NCBI GenBank assembly: GCA_031257475.1
Contig: JAIROP010000021.1
Span: forward strand, 1-37,198
Direction: 5' to 3'
Origin: Holosporaceae bacterium
GTDB taxonomy: Bacteria; Pseudomonadota; Alphaproteobacteria; UBA3830
Length of the DNA: 37,198 nucleotides
Of this stretch, positions 1-7,828 are shown piece after piece (positions within the stretch are counted from its first letter, which is position 1; the number at the start of each line of letters is the position of its first letter). A program made the position numbers and the translations under genes. The notes beneath the pieces were generated by a model. The model was not told where the DNA came from. It worked only from the letters and a program-made list of their open reading frames with translations, and did no database searches.

Positions 1-574
1 TCTCTCCTCGGAATAACTCAGAAGGAAAAGGCTGAAACACGCAGAATTGTTGTCTTGTTTAACGAAATGTTTTTTGCCGACGTCATCAAAAATACTGTTT
101 TCGAGAGGGTGATGAAAAAATATCTTGAAAAAACTTCTCCGGATTCTGCAAATATCCGCAGAGGCAACAGTAATATGAAAATCTATTTCAATTATATATC
201 GCGGCTTATTGACAGGAGAAATTGGCTATTCTGGGGATAATTTTTCTCTCGCGGATATAGTAGCTTCATCCCATGTGTCATGTCTGGACTATGTCGGATC
301 CATAAAATGGGACGATTTTCCCAGCGTGAAGGACTGGTACATGCGCATAAAGTCTCGTCCATCATTTCGCGAACTACTTGGTGATAGAATCCAAAACGTC
401 TCGCCTCCAAATCACTATTCAATTCTTGATTTTGGATTATTACGCAACGGTTCCACTGAGGCTGGAGGCCTGATGGAAACGAATGACATATCCGTTTCCG
501 CATGTCTCCATGTCCTTGGTTCTGCCAGTCCAAACTACCGTTCCTTGGTTCAAAACCGAAACGCGATCCGCTAA
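1..574 (+). pseudogene. fzlA: FzlA-like glutathione S-transferase-fold protein, 3' part, frameshifted
   Basis: Frame 1 is open from the window edge and reads as the GST C-terminal helical domain (LLGITQKEKAE, then YISRLIDRRNWL). It hits a stop at 238-240. Homology continues in frame 2 from about 230 (SGDNFSLADI, LDYVGSIKWDDFP, DWYMRIKSRPSFRELL, PPNHYSILDF). Dropping one T at 229/230 joins the halves into one continuous protein. The motif series SLADI, KSRPSFR and HYxxLDF is typical of the alphaproteobacterial FzlA group, GST-like proteins that bind FtsZ in Caulobacter. Recognisable homology ends at 433, and the frame then runs on to 574 antisense to mlaF, so the original stop may also be lost. 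The 5' end lies outside the window. The function is probably lost unless the single-base shift is a sequencing error. Confidence 0.75.
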
Positions 575-1186
575 AAATTCGGCGACTTTCAGATCATGGG
601 TTATTGTGAGAGCGGTTACTCCTAGCGACTTAATGGTATTCTTCAAAAGATTACAGATCACGCCTCCGGTGATCGGATCGAGTCCCGACGTGGGTTCATC
701 GAACAACAGTATTTCTGGTTCCACCGCTATGGCCCGCGCCAGAGCTGCTCTCTTCTGCATACCCCCAGATATTTCAGCCGGATATAGGTCAAAAACACGC
801 TTTTCAAGTCCCACCGCAAATAATTTCTCCTCTGCCAGCTTTCTGCACTCGAACTTATCTCTACGAACCTGATTAGCTCCAAAAATCACATTTTCAAGAA
901 TCGTCATTGAATCGAACAAGGCATTCCCCTGGAATAATATACTGAATTTCCTAAGATATTCTCCAAACCGTCTTTCATCTTGGACGCTGATGCCATCCAC
1001 AATAATGTCCCCACTTGTGATTTTTTGGATTCCAAGTAGACATTTGAGCAGTACAGACTTTCCGCATCCAGATTGTCCAAGTATTATGTGGGACTCTCCT
1101 TTCTCGATGCCGAGTTGCACTCCATTCAGTACCTGGAGGCCACCTTCGAACGATTTACATAGTCTTTCAAAATGTATCTTGGTCAT
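440..1186 (-). CDS. mlaF: MlaF-type ABC transporter ATP-binding protein (phospholipid trafficking)
   Basis: This 248-residue protein is a complete ABC ATPase. It has Walker A GQSGCGKS (about residues 37-44), a Q-loop region, the signature ISGGMQKRAALARAI and Walker B ILLFDEPTSGLDP, followed by the H-loop THD. The SGGMxKRxxLARA signature and the GLDP D-loop are typical of the Mla/Ttg2 subfamily. That system moves phospholipids between the inner and outer membranes to keep the outer membrane asymmetric. The start overlaps the end of mlaE by 4 bases, so the pair is translationally coupled. The usual MlaD substrate-binding partner is not encoded next to it. The 3' end converges on the broken fzlA-like gene with almost no spacer. 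Confidence 0.9.
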   Translation of the reverse strand: MTKIHFERLCKSFEGGLQVLNGVQLGIEKGESHIILGQSGCGKSVLLKCLLGIQKITSGDIIVDGISVQDERRFGEYLRKFSILFQGNALFDSMTILENVIFGANQVRRDKFECRKLAEEKLFAVGLEKRVFDLYPAEISGGMQKRAALARAIAVEPEILLFDEPTSGLDPITGGVICNLLKNTIKSLGVTALTITHDLKVAEFLADRVSVLNQGTVVWTGRTKDMETCGNGYVIRFHQASSLSGTVA

Positions 1187-1986
1187 ATTCCAAAAAACAG
1201 CGCGGTTAATAAATAATTTAGAACCAGGATGCCGATGCAGGAGGAGACAACAGCCCTTGTAGTAGCATTTCCTACTCCACGGGCACCGAGATCACAGCAA
1301 AAACCGTGGTAGCATCCAAAGGTGGTCAAGGAAAAACCAAACACTGCGGCTTTTACGAGTCCAGAAATTACATCTATGGCCGCCAGGTTCTGGACAGTCT
1401 GCGAAATGTAAGATCCAACGGAAAAATCCAACAAAGTTGTAGATACAAGAAACCCTCCCATGACTCCAATGACATCGGCGACCAGCACCAGAAGCGGGAC
1501 CATAGTAACTCCAGCTAAAATTCTCGGAACCACAAGGTATTTAAAAGGATCCACCCGAAGCGTTCTAAGAGCATCGATCTGTTCGCTGACACGCATCGAT
1601 CCTATCTCAGCTGCAATGGAGGAGCTACCCCGTCCTGCGACCATCAATCCGGCCATAACCGGCCCCAGCTCCCGGGTGATCGATATCACGACAACCGAGG
1701 CTACGGCTCCAGCCGCATTAAATCGGGAAAATCCAACGGAAGTCTGAAGCGCAAGGACCATGCCAGTAAAGACAGCAGTCAACCCAACTATTGGCAGAGA
1801 GTAAAATCCCACAATTACCAGCTGGCTAATAATCTCTCGAAAATAGAATGGAGGAACAAAACAATTCTTTAAACCCTGCACAGAAAATATAAAAACTTTA
1901 CCGATTTCATTCAAAGTTGCGAGGGTATATCTTCCAAGAGTCGCTAACGCTTGCATCTGACCTAATCTCCACGACATGTACATCAC
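1183..1986 (-). CDS. mlaE: MlaE-type ABC transporter permease
   Basis: This protein of about 267 residues is an integral membrane MlaE/DUF140 permease with five to six hydrophobic segments. The family core is obvious: the TGMVLALQ segment, ITRELGPVMAGLMVAGRGSSSIAAEIG, and MRVSEQIDALRTLRVDPFKYLVVPR. It forms the membrane channel of the Mla phospholipid transporter with MlaF, whose gene follows with a 4-base overlap. The first possible start is GTG, immediately followed by ATG; no strong ribosome binding site is visible, so the start could be any of the first few Met codons. A 71-base gap separates it from dnaB upstream, and readthrough from dnaB is possible. Confidence 0.9.
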   Translation of the reverse strand: MMYMSWRLGQMQALATLGRYTLATLNEIGKVFIFSVQGLKNCFVPPFYFREIISQLVIVGFYSLPIVGLTAVFTGMVLALQTSVGFSRFNAAGAVASVVVISITRELGPVMAGLMVAGRGSSSIAAEIGSMRVSEQIDALRTLRVDPFKYLVVPRILAGVTMVPLLVLVADVIGVMGGFLVSTTLLDFSVGSYISQTVQNLAAIDVISGLVKAAVFGFSLTTFGCYHGFCCDLGARGVGNATTRAVVSSCIGILVLNYLLTALFFGI

Positions 1987-2057
1987 ATTGACCAGTGTAT
2001 AATCCGTATCGCTGGCTAAGGCAACCTAATTTTAATTTCACAAGTCCAAAGATCTCT

Positions 2058-3512
2058 TCACTCATAGCTACTTTTCCTCGCATCCGACAGATTATCAAAT
2101 TTTGTATAGCGTCCATCGAAGAATAGGCGAATTGTTCCGATGGGACCATGCCTTTGCTTGGCCAAAATCACCTCCGCCAGATTATAAATCTTGGACATTC
2201 TATTCAGCCACTCCACATGCCTATCTGTGCCAGGAGTTGGCTCGCGCCGCGCCTCGTAATACTCTTCCCTGTAGACGAACATTACCACATCCGCATCCTG
2301 TTCTATGGATCCGGACTCACGAAGATCAGCCAGCTGTGGGCGCTTGTCGTCTCTAGTCTCCACAGCTCTTGACAGCTGCGACAGGGCCAGCACCGGAATA
2401 TCCAACTCTTTTGCCAACGCTTTCAATGATCGGGTAACTTCAGAGATTTCCTGTACCCTGTTTTCGTTGCGTTTGTCCTCACTCCCCTGAAGAAGCTGCA
2501 GATAGTCCAACACTATCAGATCGATTCCGTGCTGGCGCTTCAATTTTCTGGCTCGGCTTCTCACAGATGAAATTGTTAAGGCCGGAGTATCATCTATAAA
2601 CAGCGGCAGTTCCATTAATTTTTTGTGTGCCTCCACGATTTTTGCGAAATCTTCCTCTTTGATTTCTCCACGACGAATCTTTTCGGACGGAATTACACAT
2701 TCCTGAGCCAAAATTCTCGTGACCAATTGTTCCGATGACATCTCCAGCGAGAAAAAGGCAACTTTTCCTCCACCTTCTGTTTTTTTGGCATAGGCCACAG
2801 CCGCATTGAAGGCCATGTTGGTGGCGAGAGCCGTCTTTCCCATAGATGGGCGACCAGCAAGCACGATTAAATCTGATCTGTTCAGGCCGCCCAACCATTT
2901 ATCCACATCTATGAATCCGCTTGTGATTCCAGTAATGCTGTTATCGCTTCTGTAGGCACTTTCAACAACCTCCAATGTATCAATGAGAGCGCTGGAAAAT
3001 GTTACAAAACCCCCACGTCTATCGGCTACGGATAACTCATATAGCCGCGATTCCGCATTTTCGATTTGATCTGGAATTCTGGTATTTATTTCAAAGGCAG
3101 CGGCGTTGTATGACATGTCTTCGCCAATCAGGATCAGCTGACGCCGCAGATACATATCGTGTATTAGCTTTGCGTAATCGTTTACTCCAGCTATGGAAAC
3201 CACAGAATTCACCAGCTGAACTAGGTAATCGCCACCGCCAACTTCCTGCAGCTCGTCTTTTTTCTCAAAATAGGCTCGAAGAGTTATGGGGTCCGCTACC
3301 AATCCTTGGGATGCAAATTTGCCAATTGCTTCGTAAATTTTTCCATTGATGGGAATTGCAAAGTGCTGGAACAACAAAAACTCCGAGACGTTCTCGAAGT
3401 ACTCATTATTCAGCATAATTGCTCCCAGAAGAGACTGCTCTGCCTCTATGTTTTGGGGCAAAACTCTCATTTTCTGATTCTGCTGCATGTCAACCAATTT
3501 GGAAGAAGTCAA
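2058..3512 (-). CDS. dnaB: Replicative DNA helicase DnaB
   Basis: At 484 residues this has the usual DnaB length. The N-terminal domain begins with the family signature PQNIEAEQSLLGAIMLNNE. The RecA-like C-terminal domain carries Walker A AGRPSMGKTAL, VAFFSLEMSSEQL, Walker B IDLIVLDYLQLL, the NRVQEISEVTRSLKALAKEL segment, LSQLSRAVE and an arginine-finger region near KQRHGPIG. It unwinds the parental duplex at the replication fork as a hexamer and interacts with primase. The longest start is TTG; ATG codons 8 and 14 residues later (3488 and 3470) are equally possible because no clear Shine-Dalgarno decides. tRNA-Leu lies 87 bases upstream on the same strand. No intein or frameshift is present. 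Confidence 0.95.
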   Translation of the reverse strand: MTSSKLVDMQQNQKMRVLPQNIEAEQSLLGAIMLNNEYFENVSEFLLFQHFAIPINGKIYEAIGKFASQGLVADPITLRAYFEKKDELQEVGGGDYLVQLVNSVVSIAGVNDYAKLIHDMYLRRQLILIGEDMSYNAAAFEINTRIPDQIENAESRLYELSVADRRGGFVTFSSALIDTLEVVESAYRSDNSITGITSGFIDVDKWLGGLNRSDLIVLAGRPSMGKTALATNMAFNAAVAYAKKTEGGGKVAFFSLEMSSEQLVTRILAQECVIPSEKIRRGEIKEEDFAKIVEAHKKLMELPLFIDDTPALTISSVRSRARKLKRQHGIDLIVLDYLQLLQGSEDKRNENRVQEISEVTRSLKALAKELDIPVLALSQLSRAVETRDDKRPQLADLRESGSIEQDADVVMFVYREEYYEARREPTPGTDRHVEWLNRMSKIYNLAEVILAKQRHGPIGTIRLFFDGRYTKFDNLSDARKSSYE

Positions 3513-3599
3513 CTCATATCTCTTTCACAAATTATAGAAAGTATAATTATACAGTTCAGGAACAAAAATTGGAAGACTCTGAGACTTGATGAACGCCAT

Positions 3600-3686
3600 T
3601 GGTGCCCCTGGAGGGACTCGAACCCCTACGTCCTTACGGACAACAGATTTTGAGTCTGTCGCGTCTACCAATTCCGCCACAGAGGC
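3600..3686 (-). tRNA. tRNA-Leu (anticodon CAA)
   Basis: The minus strand folds as a class II tRNA. The acceptor GCCUCUG pairs with CAGGGGC, the D-arm contains AAUUGGUAGA, the anticodon loop is CUCAAAA with CAA, a long variable arm UGUCC/GGACG is present, and the T-loop is UUCGAGU. The discriminator is A, and CCA is encoded. The gene lies just upstream of dnaB on the same strand. Confidence 0.95.
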
Positions 3687-3831
3687 AATCACTGTGGTTA
3701 GATACACCAGTTCCGTCCTATAATCAAGGGTTGGCACTATGTAACGGTCTCTTATAATGCAACAGTCTTAAGTCTACAGTCTATTTTTATTCTGGAATTT
3801 ACGGGATGCATCATGTAGTATGCTGCGTCCT

Positions 3832-3907
3832 TGGGGTGTAGCCAAGTGGTAAGGCAGCGGGTTTTGGTCCCGCTATTCCGTGGGTTCGAGTCCTACCACC
3901 CCAGCCA
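3832..3907 (+). tRNA. tRNA-Gln (anticodon UUG)
   Basis: This is a cloverleaf with acceptor UGGGGUG paired to CACCCCA. The anticodon stem is GCGGG/CCCGC around the loop UUUUGGU, giving anticodon UUG, and the T-arm loop is UUCGAGU. The discriminator is G, with encoded CCA. The U1-A72 pair is typical of bacterial tRNA-Gln. It is transcribed away from the neighbouring tRNA-Leu. Confidence 0.95.
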
Positions 3908-3936
3908 TATTTTCGTGCGCTGTATAGGCGATTCTG

Positions 3937-4206
3937 CTATGCTGGATCCTTTGGATCAGAATCTTGCAAGGGAGTAGCCGAGTAGGCACGGTTATTTTTC
4001 TCATCGTTGGATGGTGGAAAGTATTTGGTAAAGGAAAAACGTTGAGTATTTTTTCCATTGTCCATGATGGAACCATCGGTTTCCTGAGATAATGTTTCGC
4101 AGCGACTATTTTTTCGAGATTTTGCTTGACAAAAATGCATTAGCCTTCCGACAAACAGACCAGAGAGAAAAGTCAGAGAAAATTTCAGAAACGTTACTTC
4201 ATCCAT
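3937..4206 (-). CDS. Possible small membrane-anchored protein of unknown function
   Basis: This 89-codon frame starts with a hydrophobic stretch (residues 5-26, containing FLKFSLTFLSGLFVGRLM) that could be a membrane anchor. A polar, asparagine-, serine- and lysine-rich tail follows. I do not recognise a family. The upstream sequence has no convincing ribosome binding site. The frame sits in the 400-base gap between tRNA-Gln and the arn operon, on the operon strand and downstream of it. It may be real or chance; nothing else in this gap looks coding. Confidence 0.3.
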   Translation of the reverse strand: MDEVTFLKFSLTFLSGLFVGRLMHFCQAKSRKNSRCETLSQETDGSIMDNGKNTQRFSFTKYFPPSNDEKNNRAYSATPLQDSDPKDPA

Positions 4207-4309
4207 TTTTAGCCGTCATAATAACTCACGACTCCGCCAACACATGGACAAGCAATAGCACAATTTCGTTCCCAGGTCCATCCTGCCACGAACAAGCAGC
4301 GGTGAAATA

Positions 4310-5320
4310 TTACTCGAAGTAGAAATCCATTGTCTTCCGCAGCATATCGTGGAGATTTATCTGTGGGGTCCAACTCAGTATGGTTTCAGCTTTTTTTATG
4401 GATGGAACCCTCCTGGATACATCCTGGTATGATTTATCATAGTACTCGTTGGAATCCACCTGCACTATTCTGACTTTGCACACCGTGTCTTTTAGACTGT
4501 CATATTTTTGGGCGAGGACCAGCAAGTTGTCTGCCAATGTTCTAATGCTGCATTCATTAAGCGGATTCCCAATGTTAAATATTTGCCCATCGGCGCAATC
4601 GCTTTCCAAAATTTTTATAAGAGCGCTGATGCCATCGGAAATGTCGGTGAAGCAGCGAATCTGGAAACCGCCATTTACCAAACAGATGTCCTGTCCGTGC
4701 AGGATATTGCTCATAAATTGTACCACCACCCGGGAACCTCCGTTAGTGGTGTCATAAATGTTATCCAGGCGCTGTCCGACCCAATTGAATGGACGAAAGA
4801 GTGTGTAGCGTAATCCATCTCGCAGTCCGTAGGCGTAGATCACCCTATCAAGCATTTGTTTGGAGCAGGAATATATCCACCTTTGTTTGCAGATTGGACC
4901 GGTTACACAGCAGGAAGTATCCTCATCAAATTCAGAGTCTCCACACATGCCATAGACCTCCGAGGTGGACGGGAAAATGAGTCGCTTCCCATGCTTTACA
5001 GCCGCCCTTACTATGCTAAGATTGGCTTCAAAATCCAGTTCGAAAACCTTCAGTGGATTTTTGACGTAGATCAGAGGATTTGCTATGGCCGCCAGCGGAA
5101 AAACTACGTCGCATTCCTTTACATGTTCCTCCAGCACATCTCTATCTTTTAGTATATCAATTTCAATCACTCTTAACTGCTCTTCTCCTAACAGATGTTC
5201 AATCTTTGTAAACGAAACGTCAACAGCTGTCACTTGCCAATCTTTACGATTCTTCAAAATCCATTCGCACAGGTGACTGCCAATGAAACCACCTGCGCCA
5301 ACAATCAGCAGGCGCATCAC
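4310..5320 (-). CDS. arnA: ArnA-type UDP-glucuronate oxidative decarboxylase, stand-alone domain
   Basis: This is an extended short-chain dehydrogenase of about 336 residues with an N-terminal NAD-binding GAGGFIGSH (residues 8-16). The catalytic region PSTSEVYGMC contains Ser120 and Glu121, matching the ArnA catalytic pair. YSCSK (Tyr150, Lys154), RPFNWVGQRLDN and QIRCFTDISDG (Arg222, matching the ArnA catalytic arginine) follow. These motifs separate it from plain UDP-xylose synthases and match the C-terminal half of ArnA, which makes UDP-4-keto-pentose from UDP-glucuronate. The N-terminal formyltransferase domain of Enterobacteria ArnA is absent. The start (GTG 5320 or ATG 5317) overlaps the stop of the preceding arnC gene, so it is the last gene of the operon. 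UDP-glucose dehydrogenase is not in the window. Confidence 0.85.
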   Translation of the reverse strand: MMRLLIVGAGGFIGSHLCEWILKNRKDWQVTAVDVSFTKIEHLLGEEQLRVIEIDILKDRDVLEEHVKECDVVFPLAAIANPLIYVKNPLKVFELDFEANLSIVRAAVKHGKRLIFPSTSEVYGMCGDSEFDEDTSCCVTGPICKQRWIYSCSKQMLDRVIYAYGLRDGLRYTLFRPFNWVGQRLDNIYDTTNGGSRVVVQFMSNILHGQDICLVNGGFQIRCFTDISDGISALIKILESDCADGQIFNIGNPLNECSIRTLADNLLVLAQKYDSLKDTVCKVRIVQVDSNEYYDKSYQDVSRRVPSIKKAETILSWTPQINLHDMLRKTMDFYFE

Positions 5321-6321
5321 TCACCGTCCTTTTTCTTTAATATATCCCGAATAACAAAGCGTGGATGTTCACAGACGGCAAAATACGCTCTCCCTAGATA
5401 TTCTCCGAGCAATCCAACGCCCAGGATAAGAACACTCAACAGTAGGAATAGGAAAGCGAAGTGCAATCCGTATCCATGATGATGACCAATAACTTTCTTG
5501 AATAATTCCACAAAAAAGTAAATGCAGCTGGCGAAGGAAATTACCATACCTACCAGAGTGAACACCTGCAAAGGAACCAGAGAAAATCCTGTCAAAAGAT
5601 CAAATGCTATGCGTATCAGTTTGTATAAATTGTATTTTGATCCTCCGGCAGCACGCTCCTCGTGTGCCACAGGAATGTCCACCGGATTCCCAGCAAATTT
5701 TTGGGCGAGAGCGGTAATAAACGTGGACGTCTCTCTGGTCTTTACAACCTCATCTATTATAAATTTTTTATAGGCCCTTAGCATGCAGCCGTGGTCCTTC
5801 ATCTCAAGCCCTGTGGTCTTGGCGCGGATAACATTTATGATCCTGGAAACATATGTGCGAAAGATATTATCCTGCCGTCTGGCCCGATATCCTCCCACCA
5901 GATCGTACCCATCGGCCATTTTATTCAATAGATTAGGTATTTCTTCGGGCGGATTCTGCAAATCGGCGTCCAGAGTCACGATGGTATCTCCGCTCACATG
6001 TTCGAACCCAGCCAAAATAGCCACATATTGCCCATAATTCCCGTTGAATGTAATGACTTTCACGACGTCGGGACGTTTTTTGAATAGCTCTCTAAGTTTT
6101 TGTGGAGTTTCATCCCGACTGCCATCATCCACAAAAATAATTTCGTATTTCCTTCCAAGGTTATCCATGGTTCTCAATAGCCTGGCGCTTAGCAAATCAA
6201 TGGTTTCTTGTTCATCGAAAACGGGAATAACGACAGACACGTCTACGCCCGTGGTATCCTGCCCTGCAGTTCGTTTTCTCCTAGCAACATCTTTATTGGG
6301 ATCCTGTGCTCTCAGTGTCAT
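5317..6321 (-). CDS. arnC: ArnC-type undecaprenyl-phosphate amino-sugar transferase (GT2)
   Basis: This 334-residue protein has a GT2 catalytic domain: VSVVIPVFDEQETID, the IIFVDDGSRDET diphosphate-binding acidic motif, VTLDADLQNPPEEIP, and MKDHGCMLRAYKK. Two C-terminal membrane helices follow (about residues 245-275 and 285-310), ending in LLGEYLGRAYF. This is the DPM1-like/ArnC layout; the enzyme transfers a (formylated) Ara4N moiety from UDP to undecaprenyl phosphate at the cytoplasmic face. An AGGAG ribosome binding site about 8 bases upstream supports the start at 6321. The first 25 residues are a charged extension not needed for the fold. Only 15 bases separate it from arnB upstream, and it overlaps the next gene by 4 bases. 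Confidence 0.88.
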   Translation of the reverse strand: MTLRAQDPNKDVARRKRTAGQDTTGVDVSVVIPVFDEQETIDLLSARLLRTMDNLGRKYEIIFVDDGSRDETPQKLRELFKKRPDVVKVITFNGNYGQYVAILAGFEHVSGDTIVTLDADLQNPPEEIPNLLNKMADGYDLVGGYRARRQDNIFRTYVSRIINVIRAKTTGLEMKDHGCMLRAYKKFIIDEVVKTRETSTFITALAQKFAGNPVDIPVAHEERAAGGSKYNLYKLIRIAFDLLTGFSLVPLQVFTLVGMVISFASCIYFFVELFKKVIGHHHGYGLHFAFLFLLLSVLILGVGLLGEYLGRAYFAVCEHPRFVIRDILKKKDGE

Positions 6322-6336
6322 TTTGTCCGCTCCTTT

Positions 6337-7488
6337 CTATGAGAAGAATTCTTTAACGCTGTCGATCACGTAGTCCTGCTCATTATCCTCTAACCCCGGA
6401 TAAAGAGGTATGCACACCAGGCGTTCGCCCAGGTATTCGGTATTTGGAAAATCCCCCTTTTTATATCCAAACACCTTCTGGTAGTAACTAAATAGGTGCA
6501 AAGGAGTGTAGTAGGGAGTTGTGCCAATGGATCTCTCCCTCAGAAAAGTCATAAAATCATTGCGCCTGGTCCCATCCCGCAAACAAATCGGGAAAAGATG
6601 CCCGGAATGTATGTGCTCAAAAACAGGGATGTTCTGAAAAGAGATTTCACTATTCAGATCTACGAAAGCTCGACGATACCTGTTACACAAGTGACGTCTT
6701 CGTGTATTCAGCGCCTCGAGTTTCTCCAGCTGATGCAAACCTATGGCTGCCTGTATGTCAGATAGATTGCTTTTAAATCCTGGAAATACGACATCATAGC
6801 AGCCGCATCCGTTTTGGGAAAACCGCTCCCATATGGATCGATCTATGCCATGAAATCTTTGTAACGCTAGAAATTTCTGTTCTTCAGGAGAATCCACAAC
6901 TACGCATCCTCCTTCTCCGGACGTCATATTTTTAATGGGATGAAAGCTGAACACCTGCACGTCTCCAAATGTGCCAATCCTGCGATTTTTATAACAGGCT
7001 CCTGCAGCATGGGCAGCATCCTCTATGACCCGCAAATTACGTTGCGCTGCAGCTTCATATAGGGGATCCAGATCAACTGGTAATCCCGCATAGTGCACCG
7101 GCATAATGGCTTTAGTTTTTGAAGTGCAGGCACTCAGTATTCTGTTTGGATCAATGTTGAAGGTGGCCAGCTCCACATCTACGAACACTGGTCGGGCTCC
7201 AAGCATGGAGATGACATTTCCTGTGGCTGTAAAAGTGAGAGGCGTGGTGATTACCTCATCCCCCTTGCCAATGCCAATGGCAATCAACGCTGCATGAAGT
7301 CCTGCCGTCGCAGATGTGAAGCATAATACTCCTCTGTTGCCGAAATATTCCGACAGTTTCTGCTCAAATTTTTGAGCCCTGGGGCCTGTAGCTAACCATC
7401 CCGACCTCAGCACATCCACCACGTCCTGAATGGTTTCCTCACTCAGCGTTGGTCGGGAGAGTGGTATAAATTTTTTAACTTTTTGCAA
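6337..7488 (-). CDS. arnB: ArnB-type UDP-4-amino-4-deoxy-arabinose aminotransferase (DegT family)
   Basis: This PLP-dependent DegT/DnrJ/EryC1 aminotransferase has 383 residues, the normal length. It begins IPLSRPTLSEETI and contains LRSGWLATGPRAQKFE, FTSATAGLHAAL, VIEDAAHAAGACY and the Schiff-base lysine Lys186 in FHPIKNMTSGEGG. The motif order is close to that of ArnB, which converts the UDP-4-keto-pentose made by the ArnA domain into UDP-Ara4N using glutamate. It overlaps the preceding small transporter gene by 14 bases and lies 15 bases before arnC. Other sugar aminotransferases in the family share the fold, but the neighbours make the ArnB role the best call. Confidence 0.88.
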   Translation of the reverse strand: MQKVKKFIPLSRPTLSEETIQDVVDVLRSGWLATGPRAQKFEQKLSEYFGNRGVLCFTSATAGLHAALIAIGIGKGDEVITTPLTFTATGNVISMLGARPVFVDVELATFNIDPNRILSACTSKTKAIMPVHYAGLPVDLDPLYEAAAQRNLRVIEDAAHAAGACYKNRRIGTFGDVQVFSFHPIKNMTSGEGGCVVVDSPEEQKFLALQRFHGIDRSIWERFSQNGCGCYDVVFPGFKSNLSDIQAAIGLHQLEKLEALNTRRRHLCNRYRRAFVDLNSEISFQNIPVFEHIHSGHLFPICLRDGTRRNDFMTFLRERSIGTTPYYTPLHLFSYYQKVFGYKKGDFPNTEYLGERLVCIPLYPGLEDNEQDYVIDSVKEFFS

Positions 7489-7828
7489 CCAGAATTACCC
7501 CCATCAATATCAGCAGAATACCACCACCTTGACACAGGTTAATATCCTCTGCGAAAAAAAACCACCCTCCCAGGGCTGCCAAAATGTAGGATAGACTCCC
7601 AAAGGGGTACAGAAAACTCAGGTCGAATTGTGACAGGAGATAAAGCCATAAAATAAGTGCCATGACAAATATCGATACTCCGCAAAAAATATAAAAATTG
7701 GAAATAATAGATAAAAACACATCACATAACTGCTGGTGAAAATCGACCATTCCAACGCCTTTTTTCAACAGCAGCTGCGCAGAAGTATTTAGGAAAATCT
7801 GGAATAATATTAGAAGAACATTGGTCAT
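7475..7828 (-). CDS. arnE: ArnE/ArnF-like small membrane flippase subunit (EamA/SMR fold)
   Basis: This 117-residue protein is almost entirely hydrophobic, with four predicted helices (about residues 3-20, 38-60, 66-88, 97-115). The first helix contains the SMR-like ILFQIFLNTSAQLLLKKG, and a conserved LSFLYPFGSLSYILAAL segment follows. This is the size and pattern of ArnE/ArnF, which are thought to flip undecaprenyl-phosphate-Ara4N across the inner membrane. Enterobacteria encode two subunits, while here there is only one, so a homodimer or a second copy elsewhere is implied. The ATGA overlap with arnT upstream and the 14-base overlap with arnB downstream show co-translation. The E versus F assignment is arbitrary. 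Confidence 0.7.
   Translation of the reverse strand: MTNVLLILFQIFLNTSAQLLLKKGVGMVDFHQQLCDVFLSIISNFYIFCGVSIFVMALILWLYLLSQFDLSFLYPFGSLSYILAALGGWFFFAEDINLCQGGGILLILMGVILVAKS

Noticed and set aside
1907-2149. 80-codon minus-strand frame between mlaE and dnaB
   Set aside because: It overlaps both genes in another frame and has no family-like features; it reads as a shadow.
3873-4076. 67-codon frame ending VVGLEPTE
   Set aside because: The end is the antisense translation of tRNA-Gln, a common artefact.
4310-5320. UDP-xylose synthase instead of an ArnA decarboxylase domain
   Set aside because: The RPFNWVGQRLDN and QIRCFTDISDG motifs and the arn neighbours fit ArnA better.
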